This document shows positions 25,820 through 34,354 of a stretch of DNA of 64,000 bases, in pieces. This DNA is from Planctomycetaceae bacterium (GTDB lineage Bacteria > Planctomycetota > Phycisphaerae > Phycisphaerales > SM1A02): contig CANLHK010000010.1 of assembly GCA_947490615.1 (NCBI GenBank), positions 1 to 64,000 of the forward strand. Reading direction: 5' to 3'. A program made the position numbers and the translations under genes. Every line of letters begins with the position of its first letter. Positions within the stretch are counted from its first letter, which is position 1. A model generated the notes under the pieces. It was not told where the DNA came from and did not search any database. It saw only the letters and a program-made list of their open reading frames with translations.

Positions 25820-27325
25820 TCAGTCGGCGGCGAGGTCCTTCTCAGCCAGCGCGAAGGCTGCAGGCGTGAGTACCTCGATCGGGAGGTACGACATGGTGGT
25901 CGCACCCGACGCGAGATCCTTGACCTCAACCTTCACCTTGTAGTTGCCAGCAACCAAAGTGTTGGCAATCGGGATGATCTCGCCAAGGAAGAACTCGCAG
26001 CGTGGTTCATCCGAGCTGTCGGTGACATCAGTCCACTCAGGCGTGCGGCTCCACGCGACATAGTTCCCCGCGGTGGTGTCCGAGGGGACGATCGAAACGC
26101 GCGTGGCCAACTTGGTGGTCCACTTGCCGTTCTCGTAGTTGCTCTTGAAGCCGTCGAGTTCGCTGTACACGATCACGCGGCTGTTGCCGCCGACGACAAA
26201 GCGACGGTGGCGCATCGGTGCGTAGTCGCCGAAGCCGACGACCTTGGTGCAGAGATCCATCCGCGGAATCGCCAGCGCTGGCTCACCAGTCAGGGCGGCC
26301 ACGAGTGCCTGGCGAATCGGTGCGTCGACCTTGGTCGCGCCATCACGGAACGCGCGTCCGAGTGCAGAGAAACCAGCGTGCGCAGCCATAATGCGCTCGC
26401 GCTCAGCTGGAAGCAGATCGTTGCCGAAGCCTTCTGGAAGGTTGATGTCGGGATTCGACACCGCGAGCGACGAGTAGATGAACCACACGCGCATCGGGTC
26501 CATCGACGCCGAACTGGTGCTGGCAAACGCCTGCGCGAGCAGGTTCGACAGTTGCATCGGATCACTGGTCATCTCGCGGTTTCCCGCGTTGGCGACAGTC
26601 GTCGTGTTGGCGCTGTTGCCGTGACTCCAGTTGGAGTTCGACATCCGCATCGCGGCGTGGTTGTTGGTGAATCCGCCGTTGGTGCGGCCGTTCCAGCCTG
26701 CGCCCGCCCACATCGAGGGCGTCGGCATCGTGCCCGTCGCTCCACCCGCAGGGCTACTCCAACTCATCATGGTCGGCGTGCCATCTGGGAGATAGGTCTT
26801 GACCTTGGGCTCTACCGAAGCCATGCGGAACCCGTTCCACTGCGGTGGAAGTTCACCCGCAGTCGTGTCGGTCATGGTGGTCGAGGCGGTCGAGGCGGTC
26901 AGCGCGTTGCTGGTCCCCGCATAGGTCGTCTTGGACTCCTTGGCCATGCGCGCGAGCATCGCGCGATCGGTGTCCACGGTCGACACGAGGTCAGCCATCA
27001 GGCCTTGACCTTCGTGCGCCGGCTCGGAACTTTCGGGTCCACGGACCGAGAGACCAGCCTTGCCCATCGCGTCGTTCTTCGCGGTGTTCTTCGGGGTCAT
27101 CGTCGGGGCGGTGCTGTCGGTGCGGCGCTGCGCGGTGCGCTGTTCATTGGTCTTCGCGCCCGTGCTGCAGCCGGTCATTGTCCAGCTGCTGAGCACAAAG
27201 AGCGAGCCGCAGGTCGCCAACGAGAACACGAGGTCGCGCGTGCATGGATGCACGGGGCGCTCGTCCCTCTGGCGGCGGGTGCGGGCAAGTTCCTTGGTTC
27301 CGTTGGTATCCGTGCACATGTCCAT
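25820..27325 (-). CDS. Predicted lipoprotein of unknown function
   Basis: The function of this 501-aa protein is not recognised. A hydrophobic stretch ending in TMTGC (about residue 53) looks like a lipobox, but about 30 hydrophilic residues precede it, which is long for a signal peptide n-region. A GTG inside (FSLATCG) is an alternative start, though it would remove all positive charge. GAGGAG lies about 8 bases before the ATG at 27325, which supports the longer form. The middle (about 70-260) is rich in Thr, Ser, Asn, Gly and Met and is probably disordered. The C-terminal 200 residues look folded, with alternating beta-strand-like patterns (FVVGGNSRVIVYSELDGFKS). No known catalytic motif is seen. 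Confidence 0.72.
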   Translation of the reverse strand: MDMCTDTNGTKELARTRRQRDERPVHPCTRDLVFSLATCGSLFVLSSWTMTGCSTGAKTNEQRTAQRRTDSTAPTMTPKNTAKNDAMGKAGLSVRGPESSEPAHEGQGLMADLVSTVDTDRAMLARMAKESKTTYAGTSNALTASTASTTMTDTTAGELPPQWNGFRMASVEPKVKTYLPDGTPTMMSWSSPAGGATGTMPTPSMWAGAGWNGRTNGGFTNNHAAMRMSNSNWSHGNSANTTTVANAGNREMTSDPMQLSNLLAQAFASTSSASMDPMRVWFIYSSLAVSNPDINLPEGFGNDLLPAERERIMAAHAGFSALGRAFRDGATKVDAPIRQALVAALTGEPALAIPRMDLCTKVVGFGDYAPMRHRRFVVGGNSRVIVYSELDGFKSNYENGKWTTKLATRVSIVPSDTTAGNYVAWSRTPEWTDVTDSSDEPRCEFFLGEIIPIANTLVAGNYKVKVEVKDLASGATTMSYLPIEVLTPAAFALAEKDLAAD

Positions 27326-27556
27326 GCGTGGCTCCTCGATCGGTGAAGTCGGTCATCCTGACCAGTGGCGTTCGCGCGGTTCATCGGTGAAACGAGCGAA
27401 TGAGCGCCATGGCGCCTATGCCGTGACAAGCCACTTCTGCTGTGACGGCTTTCGAATCCGAAGCGTCATCGGACCAAGACCCCACGGTTCGGCAAAAATG
27501 GAGCGCTCTCTTTCCTCGCTCCAAAAGCACTCGGATGCGATCTGAAGCGACCGCGC

Positions 27557-28573
27557 TCAGCGCACGGAAGGTCGCGCGGCGAGAGTCTCGGTCATCGCCA
27601 GCGCGAAAGCCTCGAGGGTCCGCGGCAATTCGCCTGCAAGTCCTGACTTACTCCGACGATCGAGATCAATCGCCTCGCGAAGCAACCGTGCTGCGCGCAA
27701 CGGCCCGAGCCCACGCGCTGCGCGCAGAGTCGGTCCCTGTGAAGGACCCCACAGTTTCACTTGCTTGGCCACCACTCCCTCGGATTCGCCTTCGGCCAGG
27801 AGTCGCGCGGCATCATGGATCTTTCGGGAGAGATCCACGATGGACCAGATCAGGAGTTGTTCAGGAGCCTGAGAAATCTCGATGAGCTCGCGCACTTTGC
27901 GCACCGCGCCGCCAGGATTCCCGCCAAGAAGCGCCTGTTGCACCTCCCACGCCGCCTCCTCGCGGGTCTGCCCTGTGAGCAGCGTGACGAGCGCCTTGGT
28001 CACGCGCCGCGCCGCTTCCGCGTCACTAGCGAGATACGCGTCAAACTTCGCCAGCTCACTGTCAAGTCGCGCGAGGTCGTTCCCCACCCGCTCAACGAGG
28101 GCATCGGCCGCGTCCGCGTCGATCGACAGTTTGTAGGCCTTTTGGGCGCGCGCGCTGCACCACGCCTTGGCATCGCCCGTGCTCGGAGGATCGCACTTCA
28201 ACACCGCGCCGATCTTGGCGACCGCCTTGTCGAGATTGCCGGGCCGCCAGGATTCCGCGCGCAAGACCAGGGTGGCCTCTTGCATCGGCGACTCTGCGTA
28301 ACGCTCCAGCGCGCGGCGCGTTTCCTCGTTGGCAACGAACTGGTCGGCCTTGTCCACCACGACGAACTTGTGCGCGGCAAGCAGGCCGAAGGTGCGCAGT
28401 TCGTCAAGCACATCGACGATGCGGGCCGACGCGCCGTCCAAGTCAAAGCGCGACACCTCGCCGAATTGCTCGCCGAGCGCGGCCTGAAACCGCCGCAACC
28501 GTTCCACGATCACAAACGAGTCCTTCCCGTGGAGGATCACAAATCGCATCGAGGGTGTGAGTGGCTCGGCCAT
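27557..28573 (-). CDS. holA: DNA polymerase III subunit delta
   Basis: HolA is the clamp-loader subunit that opens the sliding clamp. The protein (338 aa) shows the family layout: an N-terminal AAA-like domain without a usable P-loop (begins MRFVILHGKDSFV after a short lead), the conserved FGLLAAHKFVVVDKAD (about 61-76), a middle lid domain, and the C-terminal collar domain with LLIWSIVDLSRKIHDA. The start could be GTG 28585, ATG 28573 or ATG 28549. 28573 is given as the first ATG. The gene is divergent from the FHA-kinase gene, with only about 60 bases between starts. TACCAT (complement of 28604-28609) may be its -10 element. Confidence 0.88.
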   Translation of the reverse strand: MAEPLTPSMRFVILHGKDSFVIVERLRRFQAALGEQFGEVSRFDLDGASARIVDVLDELRTFGLLAAHKFVVVDKADQFVANEETRRALERYAESPMQEATLVLRAESWRPGNLDKAVAKIGAVLKCDPPSTGDAKAWCSARAQKAYKLSIDADAADALVERVGNDLARLDSELAKFDAYLASDAEAARRVTKALVTLLTGQTREEAAWEVQQALLGGNPGGAVRKVRELIEISQAPEQLLIWSIVDLSRKIHDAARLLAEGESEGVVAKQVKLWGPSQGPTLRAARGLGPLRAARLLREAIDLDRRSKSGLAGELPRTLEAFALAMTETLAARPSVR

Positions 28574-28622
28574 GGGAGTTCGCACGCGCTTCTTTCGCGC
28601 GGCATGGTAAACGGCCGTGCCT

Positions 28623-28628
28623 TACGAT
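28623..28628 (+). promoter_or_regulatory. Candidate leaderless -10 element for the FHA-histidine kinase gene
   Basis: TACGAT lies exactly 6 bases before the ATG at 28635, with no Shine-Dalgarno between. The spacing is the one expected if transcription starts at the A of the ATG. This also helps choose 28635 over the GTG at 28617. Confidence 0.45.
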
Positions 28629-28634
28629 GCGCCG

Positions 28635-30185
28635 ATGCTGTCGCTCGTTGTCGTGAGAGGACCCGACCGAGGCCGCGTGTTCGCGCTGCCCACAGGCGAG
28701 CCCCAGCTCGTGGGCCGCTCCACCGAAGCATTCGATCTCACCGACCCCTCGATCAGTCGACGGCACGCCGAGCTCACGCCCGATCAGGAGTTCTGGACGC
28801 TGCGCGACCTTGGCAGCCGTCACGGCTCGTTTGTGAATGGTGTCCGCATTTCGGGTGCCGTGCGCGTGCAGATGGGTGATCGACTTCGCTGCGGCGACAG
28901 CGAGTTCCTGCTGGTGCAAGAGGGCGTCGCGCCGACTTTGGCCGCGGATGTTGGCAACGCGCAAGCGCGCCGCATTCGTGAGGCAGGAAGCGGCGCGCAC
29001 CGCGAGGACGAGTCGGCCATCGCCATGCTTCTCTTGTCGCACGCTGCGGAACCCACCGATGGCGACACGCTTCTCAGCGAGTGCTCGCGCGCGATGGCGG
29101 CGCGACTTGGTTGCAGTTGCGTGGCCTTGCGGGCGACCGACGGAACCCTGACCGCGTTCGTCGCCCCGACTCATCTTGGAATGCCTGCGCCCGCAGCGCC
29201 GCTTTCGTTGGTACGACAGAGCATCATCGATGGAGAGATCCTCGCCGCGAGTGATGGCGCGCTCTCACTCATTGTTCCGTTTGGCGCGGCAGGCGGCACG
29301 CGCGGGGCTTTCGTCCTGCAACGCACCGACCTCGCGGTGCCGAGCGAACGCGATGTCGCTACGGCGGCACGCGCAGCCGAAGTGGTCACGCTCGCGTTGG
29401 CCGCGCGCGGTCACCGCGAAACGCAGTCGTCCCATGAGCGACTCGCCCTGATCGGTGAGACCGTGGCAAGCCTGAGCCACTCGATCAAGAACATCTTGCA
29501 AGGCCTCCGCTTTGGCGCCGACGCGGTCGATCTCTCGCTTTCCCGCGGCGAATTGGCCAAGGCGCAAGAGGGCTGGCCGGTTCTGCAGCGCAACCTCGAT
29601 CGCATTCACTCCCTCGTGCTCAACATGCTCGCCTGGACCAAGGCTCGTCCGCTTGAGATCGAGGAATGCGACCTGAACGAGTTGATCCGTGAGGTCACGG
29701 AACTGCTCGCCCCTGCTGCAAGCAGGCGACGCGTCGACATCGTGCTCGCCCTTGATGAGGCGCTTCCGTTGGCGTGGATCGACGCGCCCGCGGTCCACCA
29801 AGCCATGACCAACCTCGTCCTCAACGCCGTCGAGGCGTCACCCGAGCGTGCTGGGGTCGTGACACTTTCGACACGATCCGACACAAAAGAGGGCGAGCTG
29901 ACCGTGAGCGTTCGAGATAACGGAACCGGCATCCCCGATGCCATTCGCGCGCGGTTGTTTGAACCGTTCGTCTCATCCAAGGGCCAACGCGGTACGGGAC
30001 TCGGGCTGGCCGTCGCCAAGAAAATCGCGGAAAGACACGGTGGGAGGATTGCGGTCGTCGCGAGTTCGAGCGCAGGAACCGAGATCGCGCTCCACTTTCC
30101 GTTGCACCGTGAGCACGACGATCCAGGAGAGACCCGAGCTCCCCGCGGCGTGGCTCCGTCGGACTTCGGATGGCGCTTCGAGTAA
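28635..30185 (+). CDS. Histidine kinase with N-terminal FHA domain and GAF-like sensor
   Basis: The protein is about 516 aa. The FHA domain (residues 1-85) has the phosphothreonine-binding pattern LVGRSTEAF, SISRRHAEL and DLGSRHGSFVNG. A GAF-like segment follows at about 115-265. The phosphoacceptor region carries SLSHSIKNILQGL (His about 282), close to the NtrB-type H-x-I-K-N box. The ATPase domain has LVLNAVEASP (N box), RDNGTGIPDAI (G1), FEPFVSSKGQRGTGLGLAVA (F and G2) and ends near residue 490. No TM helix is seen, so it is cytoplasmic. No response regulator is adjacent, so the partner is unknown. The FHA domain suggests input from a Ser/Thr kinase, as is common in Planctomycetes. Confidence 0.9.
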   Translation: MLSLVVVRGPDRGRVFALPTGEPQLVGRSTEAFDLTDPSISRRHAELTPDQEFWTLRDLGSRHGSFVNGVRISGAVRVQMGDRLRCGDSEFLLVQEGVAPTLAADVGNAQARRIREAGSGAHREDESAIAMLLLSHAAEPTDGDTLLSECSRAMAARLGCSCVALRATDGTLTAFVAPTHLGMPAPAAPLSLVRQSIIDGEILAASDGALSLIVPFGAAGGTRGAFVLQRTDLAVPSERDVATAARAAEVVTLALAARGHRETQSSHERLALIGETVASLSHSIKNILQGLRFGADAVDLSLSRGELAKAQEGWPVLQRNLDRIHSLVLNMLAWTKARPLEIEECDLNELIREVTELLAPAASRRRVDIVLALDEALPLAWIDAPAVHQAMTNLVLNAVEASPERAGVVTLSTRSDTKEGELTVSVRDNGTGIPDAIRARLFEPFVSSKGQRGTGLGLAVAKKIAERHGGRIAVVASSSAGTEIALHFPLHREHDDPGETRAPRGVAPSDFGWRFE

Positions 30186-30418
30186 CGGCGACTCCCCCTT
30201 CGGTGACGGGGCGCAAGGAAGAAACTTCGGAAAGGATTGCGAAGTACTGCGCCCTGCTTGCCGATCAAGGCACGACCGATACGATCCCGCCGCTGTGCGG
30301 AGGACGACCGAGCCCGCTCACCAGTCTTCCGTACCAGCAGAGCAACCGATACCACGAGTTCAACGGTTGCAGACCATTCCCGAGCCTCGAACGCTCAAGA
30401 CCTGAAGGCCATACGCGC

Positions 30419-31069
30419 ATGCATTCCTCCCTCGAAGCGCACCTGCCCCACATCCTCTCGAGCCTTCCGCCTGAACGACGCTACGAGGTTCAGAACTCGA
30501 TCAACTACCAGCGCACGCGCGAGATGACCATCGATGAGCTCTTGCTCGAGAATCGCGTGGTCTTCCTGATCGGTGAGATCAGCTACTCCTCCGCCGCGCG
30601 CGTGATGATGCAGATGCTCTACCTCGAGAACCAGAAGAAGGGGCAGGACATCAACTTCTACATCAACTCGCCAGGCGGATCGGTGGATGACACCCTGGCC
30701 GTCTACGACACGATGCAGTTCATCTCCTCCGATGTGGCGACCTTCTGCGTTGGCCGCGCCTACTCCGGCGGCGCCGTGCTGCTCGCTGCGGGACATCCTG
30801 GTAAGCGCACCATTCTGCCGCACGCCAAAGTCATGATCCACCAGCCGCTCGGCGGCGTGACGGGTCAGACCACCGACATTCAGATTCAGGCCGAGCACAT
30901 CACCAAGATGAAGCGCACCCTGAACGAGATCCTCGCGCGCCATTGCAGCCAGCCCTTCGAGCGCATCGCCAAGGATGTCGAGCGCGACAAGTTCTTCAGC
31001 GCCGAAGAAGCGAAGGCCTATGGCCTCGTCGATGAAGTTGCTGCGTTCCCCGTCAAGACCAAGAAGTGA
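30419..31069 (+). CDS. clpP: ATP-dependent Clp protease proteolytic subunit, copy 1
   Basis: ClpP forms the barrel-shaped protease chamber used with ClpX or ClpA/C unfoldases. The copy (216 aa from the ATG at 30419) has a full catalytic triad by alignment with the E. coli enzyme: Ser116 in [11 protein letters not shown], His141 in [10 protein letters not shown] and Asp190 in [12 protein letters not shown]. The residue before the serine is Tyr where most ClpPs have Ala. The frame is open upstream to 30170, but that extension is compositionally unlike ClpP and is rejected. AAGG lies 11 bases before the ATG. The second copy follows after 40 bases. The 233-base gap after the kinase gene shows no clear promoter motif. 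Confidence 0.95.
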   Translation: MHSSLEAHLPHILSSLPPERRYEVQNSINYQRTREMTIDELLLENRVVFLIGEISYSSAARVMMQMLYLENQKKGQDINFYINSPGGSVDDTLAVYDTMQFISSDVATFCVGRAYSGGAVLLAAGHPGKRTILPHAKVMIHQPLGGVTGQTTDIQIQAEHITKMKRTLNEILARHCSQPFERIAKDVERDKFFSAEEAKAYGLVDEVAAFPVKTKK

Positions 31070-31109
31070 CCACCGTCCCCGCACGGTGTTTGAAACGAGA
31101 CACGCTCCC

Positions 31110-31733
31110 ATGACCCTTGTTCCCATCGTCATCGAGAAAACTGGCCGCGGCGAGCGCGCCTACGACATCTACTCGCGGTTGCTCAACGACCGCATCATCT
31201 TTCTGGGCGGGCCCGTGAGCGACCAGATGGCGAACCTCGTCGTCGCGCAGTTGCTCTTCCTCGCCAACGAAGATCCGCGCGCGGAGATCTCGCTCTACAT
31301 CAACAGTCCTGGCGGAAGCGTCACGGCTGGACTCGGCATCGTCGACACCATGAACTTCATCCCCTGCGAGATCGCGACCTATGTCATCGGACAGGCCGCG
31401 AGCATGGGTTCGGTCATCGCCTGTTCAGGAGCCAAGGGCAAGCGGTACGCGCTGCCCAACTCAGAGAACCTCATGCACCAGCCGCTTCTTGGCGGCGTGC
31501 TCGAAGGCCAAGCGACCGACCTTGAGATTGAGGCGCGTCACATCCTGCGCATGCGCGACCAGCTCTACGCGATCTACTCGAAGGCCACGGGCCAAACCGT
31601 CGCCAAGATCGGTGAGGACTGCGAGCGCAATCTCTGGCTGACCGCCAGCGAGATGCTCAGCTACGGGCTGATCGACAAGGTGCTCGAGAAGCTCACCGTG
31701 AAGCCCACGATTGCCAAGCACGGCGCCGAGTGA
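31110..31733 (+). CDS. clpP: ATP-dependent Clp protease proteolytic subunit, copy 2, with Asp-to-Asn change in the triad
   Basis: This second ClpP (207 aa) lies directly behind copy 1. Ser98 ([14 protein letters not shown]) and His123 ([10 protein letters not shown]) are intact. At the catalytic aspartate the sequence is [11 protein letters not shown], with Asn174 (codon AAT at 31629-31631) where copy 1 and E. coli have Asp. A Ser-His-Asn triad is known in ClpP1 of Listeria, where that subunit depends on a partner ClpP for full activity. A mixed two-ring or co-assembled protease is therefore likely here. An upstream open frame to 30975 overlaps copy 1 in another frame and is not used. A strong terminator follows the stop. 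Confidence 0.95.
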   Translation: MTLVPIVIEKTGRGERAYDIYSRLLNDRIIFLGGPVSDQMANLVVAQLLFLANEDPRAEISLYINSPGGSVTAGLGIVDTMNFIPCEIATYVIGQAASMGSVIACSGAKGKRYALPNSENLMHQPLLGGVLEGQATDLEIEARHILRMRDQLYAIYSKATGQTVAKIGEDCERNLWLTASEMLSYGLIDKVLEKLTVKPTIAKHGAE

Positions 31734-31773
31734 CGCGCGACGCGTCGTCACACGAGAACCACGACCAACCAAC

Positions 31774-31812
31774 AACAAGCCACCCGCCTCGAAGCGGGTG
31801 GCTTGTTCATTT
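31774..31812 (+). terminator. Intrinsic terminator after the clpP pair
   Basis: A perfect 14-bp stem (31774-31787 with 31794-31807; core AAGCCACCCGC / GCGGGTGGCTT) with a 6-base loop CTCGAA is followed by a short T-rich run. It lies 40 bases after the second clpP stop and before the convergent gene at 31847, so it may serve both directions. Confidence 0.85.
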
Positions 31813-31846
31813 GGGATGCTTCACGCGAGCGCCGTTGGACGCGGCC

Positions 31847-33064
31847 TCAGCTGCCAGCGAGTTCCCACCACATCTGCAAGGTGCAGGGAACTGGTGGGTG
31901 CGGCACAACGATGCGCTGCACTTCGAAATCGGCTCGGTCGAAGCCGAACCGATCGGCGCTGCGACGGCAGAGTTCCGCGTACGCCGCGCTGGTGCCGGCG
32001 GACACCTCAGGAATATGGAGCGAGGTCGGCGTGCGCACCAACGCTTCAAGACCAAGGCGAAGGCTGTCGCGCGCGGGTCGCGACTGCCGCGACACCACAC
32101 CCGACGCAAACATTTCTGCGTTGACAGGGCCCGTGCGCTTGATGCTGCGGTGGATCAAGAGGTCGAAGATCGCCACCGAAGTGGGCACCGTGACTGGCAT
32201 CGAGAGTTCGCACTGCGTCTCGTTGCCGCGCTTGGTCAGAGGACCAACGGCCGTCGCGTGCTCGGCAAACGAGACCGTCAGCGCTTCGGTGCGCGTCGCC
32301 GAGCGACCGACGAAATCAAACGCGCCTGCGCGATCCTCGCGTGATCCAATCTCCGTCTCCAACACTTTGGGTGAGGAGAGATCGTCCACGATCGGCTCCC
32401 GCGCGCCGCGTCCGATTCCACTCGTGGCGTGGGCAAGCCCGGCGCCCTTGGCGTCGTAGGAATGAATGGGGTCATAGAGCGGCCACGGCGGCCCTGGTCG
32501 GCGACGCTCGAGGCCTTCGACAATGGTGAGCGCCGCAAGGTCAGCCATGCCGCTGGTCTTGGACGGCATCACGAGGAAGCCGCCGACTCTCGCCGCGCAA
32601 TGCACGCCGTGAATGACCGCCATCGCGTCGCTGGCCTGCTTGCGAAGCCGAAGCATCTGCCGACGGCTCTCGTCGGTGTCGACGACGGCCGCGGCCATGC
32701 CCGAAAGCATGCTGCGATCGATGCGACGATCGGCCAACTGCTTCTCAAAGACGCTGAGCGCCCACTGCGCTTCAGCCACCTTGGGAGCTGGAACGCCTGC
32801 GGCCTCGAACTTCGCGAAGGCGATTTCCCATCCGCGCGCTCCGGGCATGGCCGAGAGCGCGGTGATGAAATCGGTCGCGTAGCCGATCTGGAAGAGCTTC
32901 CAGCCAATCGACTTGTCGAAGCCAAACTCACGCGCACAGGCGCGCGCACCTGCGACGGCCTTCGGGCGGGAGTCAAGGATGAGTTTCACGGACGCTCGCA
33001 GCCGACCAAAGGTGGGTGCAAGATCAGCAAAGACGGACGAGGTTTCGGGCGTCTGGGTAGTCAC
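31847..33064 (-). CDS. Conserved-looking protein of unknown function
   Basis: The function of this 405-aa protein is not recognised. The N-terminal 100 residues are helical; the segment ACAREFGFDKSIGWKLFQIG (about 43-62) resembles a helix-turn-helix and might bind DNA, but this is weak. The middle contains an Arg/Gly/Pro-rich stretch (about 190-215), and the rest alternates predicted strands and helices. There is no signal peptide, TM helix or catalytic motif. The start is a GTG at 33064; no Shine-Dalgarno or TANNNT box is obvious. It converges on the clpP terminator and is divergent from the DUF72 gene. Confidence 0.75.
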   Translation of the reverse strand: MTTQTPETSSVFADLAPTFGRLRASVKLILDSRPKAVAGARACAREFGFDKSIGWKLFQIGYATDFITALSAMPGARGWEIAFAKFEAAGVPAPKVAEAQWALSVFEKQLADRRIDRSMLSGMAAAVVDTDESRRQMLRLRKQASDAMAVIHGVHCAARVGGFLVMPSKTSGMADLAALTIVEGLERRRPGPPWPLYDPIHSYDAKGAGLAHATSGIGRGAREPIVDDLSSPKVLETEIGSREDRAGAFDFVGRSATRTEALTVSFAEHATAVGPLTKRGNETQCELSMPVTVPTSVAIFDLLIHRSIKRTGPVNAEMFASGVVSRQSRPARDSLRLGLEALVRTPTSLHIPEVSAGTSAAYAELCRRSADRFGFDRADFEVQRIVVPHPPVPCTLQMWWELAGS

Positions 33065-33269
33065 GGCCGGTTTTTCGAGTTGAGGGAGGAGGGGCTTGGG
33101 CTGCTGACAGCCCGCAGACGACCTGCAGGGAAGTTGTGATTACGAAGCAATGCACAACATGTTGCAGAGACCGCTCAATGGATTCGAGGATCTCCACAGA
33201 GCGGAATGGCCTGCGACGAATGGACTTATTCTCGGCGGACTCGCAAGGCGGGCCGAATCGCATTCCCGC

Positions 33270-33275
33270 TACCCT
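33270..33275 (+). promoter_or_regulatory. Candidate leaderless -10 element for the DUF72 gene
   Basis: TACCCT lies exactly 6 bases before the GTG at 33282, and no Shine-Dalgarno is present. The position supports the GTG as translation start and a leaderless mRNA. Confidence 0.42.
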
Positions 33276-33281
33276 CGCGTC

Positions 33282-34337
33282 GTGCCCCCCGACGACGAGC
33301 TCACCCCCTCCCTCTTTGGTGAAGACCCAACGCAGCCAGAGCCCGCGCCGCGGAAGCCCCGCGAACCACTTCGTGCTGCATTGGCGAGTGAGGAACTCCG
33401 CGCGCTTGGCGCCCGAGTGCCGTCCAACCTCTGGCTCGGGACCTCGAGCTGGAGTTTCCCAGGCTGGCGATCGTTGGTCTACGAGGGCGACTCGCGCGAA
33501 GTGACCCTCGCCAAGGAGGGCCTGAGCTTCTACGCCGAGCATCCGCTGTTTCGATCCGTCGGCGTCGACAAGAGCTTCTACCGACCTCTTCCGCGCGCGG
33601 AATTTGAGCGCCTTGCCGCGCAAGTACCCAGTGCGTTTCGCTTCCTCGTCAAGATGTGGCGCGGGACGGTCGAGCGCGGAGTGCTCGGACCTGGCGCGAT
33701 GGCGGGCAGCGCACCCGATGCGTTTCTTGATCCACGCGTGGCGGAAGTCGAATGCGTGCGGCCCGCGATCGAAGGTCTTGGCGAAAAAGCGGGCCCGCTG
33801 CTCTTTCAGTTTCCGCCGATGCGCCTCGCGGGTGGTCGCGCCCATCGCACCTTCCTCGGGCAACTCGGTTCGTTTCTCTCGGCGCTCCCGAAGGGTCCGC
33901 TCTACGCCGTGGAGTTGCGCAATCGCACCCTCCTCAATCCCGACTGCGCGCCGCGATTGGCTGGGCTTCTCGCGGAGTCAGGAGCGGTCCCCTGCCTCAC
34001 CGTGCATCCCACGATGCCAAGCCTCGCGGTGCAGGCGCGCGAACTTCGACTTGATCTGACCAAGCCTCTTGTGATGCGCTGGATGCTGCGCGGCAATCAT
34101 CAGTACGCGGAGGCGAAAGACCTCTATGCACCGTTCGACAAGTTGGCCGAACCGGACGACACCAGCCGCGATGCCTTGGCTCGATTCGCGCGCGCGGCGC
34201 TGGCGGCTGGACTCGGCGCGTGGGTCATCGTGAACAACAAGGCGGAAGGCTCAAGCCCGCTCTCGGTCGAACGACTCGCGCGCAAGATCGTCGATGGAAG
34301 CGACGCACCCGAAGTTCCCGCGACCGACGCTCCGTAA
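33282..34337 (+). CDS. DUF72 (YecE-like) TIM-barrel protein
   Basis: The protein is 351 aa. It matches the DUF72/YecE family through LWLGTSSWSFPGW (about 48-60), the FRFLVKMWRGT segment (about 121), PLLFQFPPMRL (about 168) and LYAVELRNRT (about 206). The family has a TIM-barrel fold and unknown biochemical role. The start is taken as GTG 33282 (PPDDELTPSLFGED), because conserved sequence begins there and a TANNNT box lies 6 bases upstream. An open frame back to 33150 exists, but the extension is low quality. The Pro-rich leader before the barrel is probably disordered. It converges on the alpha/beta hydrolase gene with a 17-base gap. Confidence 0.88.
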   Translation: MPPDDELTPSLFGEDPTQPEPAPRKPREPLRAALASEELRALGARVPSNLWLGTSSWSFPGWRSLVYEGDSREVTLAKEGLSFYAEHPLFRSVGVDKSFYRPLPRAEFERLAAQVPSAFRFLVKMWRGTVERGVLGPGAMAGSAPDAFLDPRVAEVECVRPAIEGLGEKAGPLLFQFPPMRLAGGRAHRTFLGQLGSFLSALPKGPLYAVELRNRTLLNPDCAPRLAGLLAESGAVPCLTVHPTMPSLAVQARELRLDLTKPLVMRWMLRGNHQYAEAKDLYAPFDKLAEPDDTSRDALARFARAALAAGLGAWVIVNNKAEGSSPLSVERLARKIVDGSDAPEVPATDAP

Positions 34338-34354
34338 GCCTGCGTGACCCTCGC

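Noticed and set aside
30170-30418. N-terminal extension of ClpP copy 1 by 83 residues
   Set aside because: The extension shows no ClpP similarity, and the protein from 30419 has normal length.
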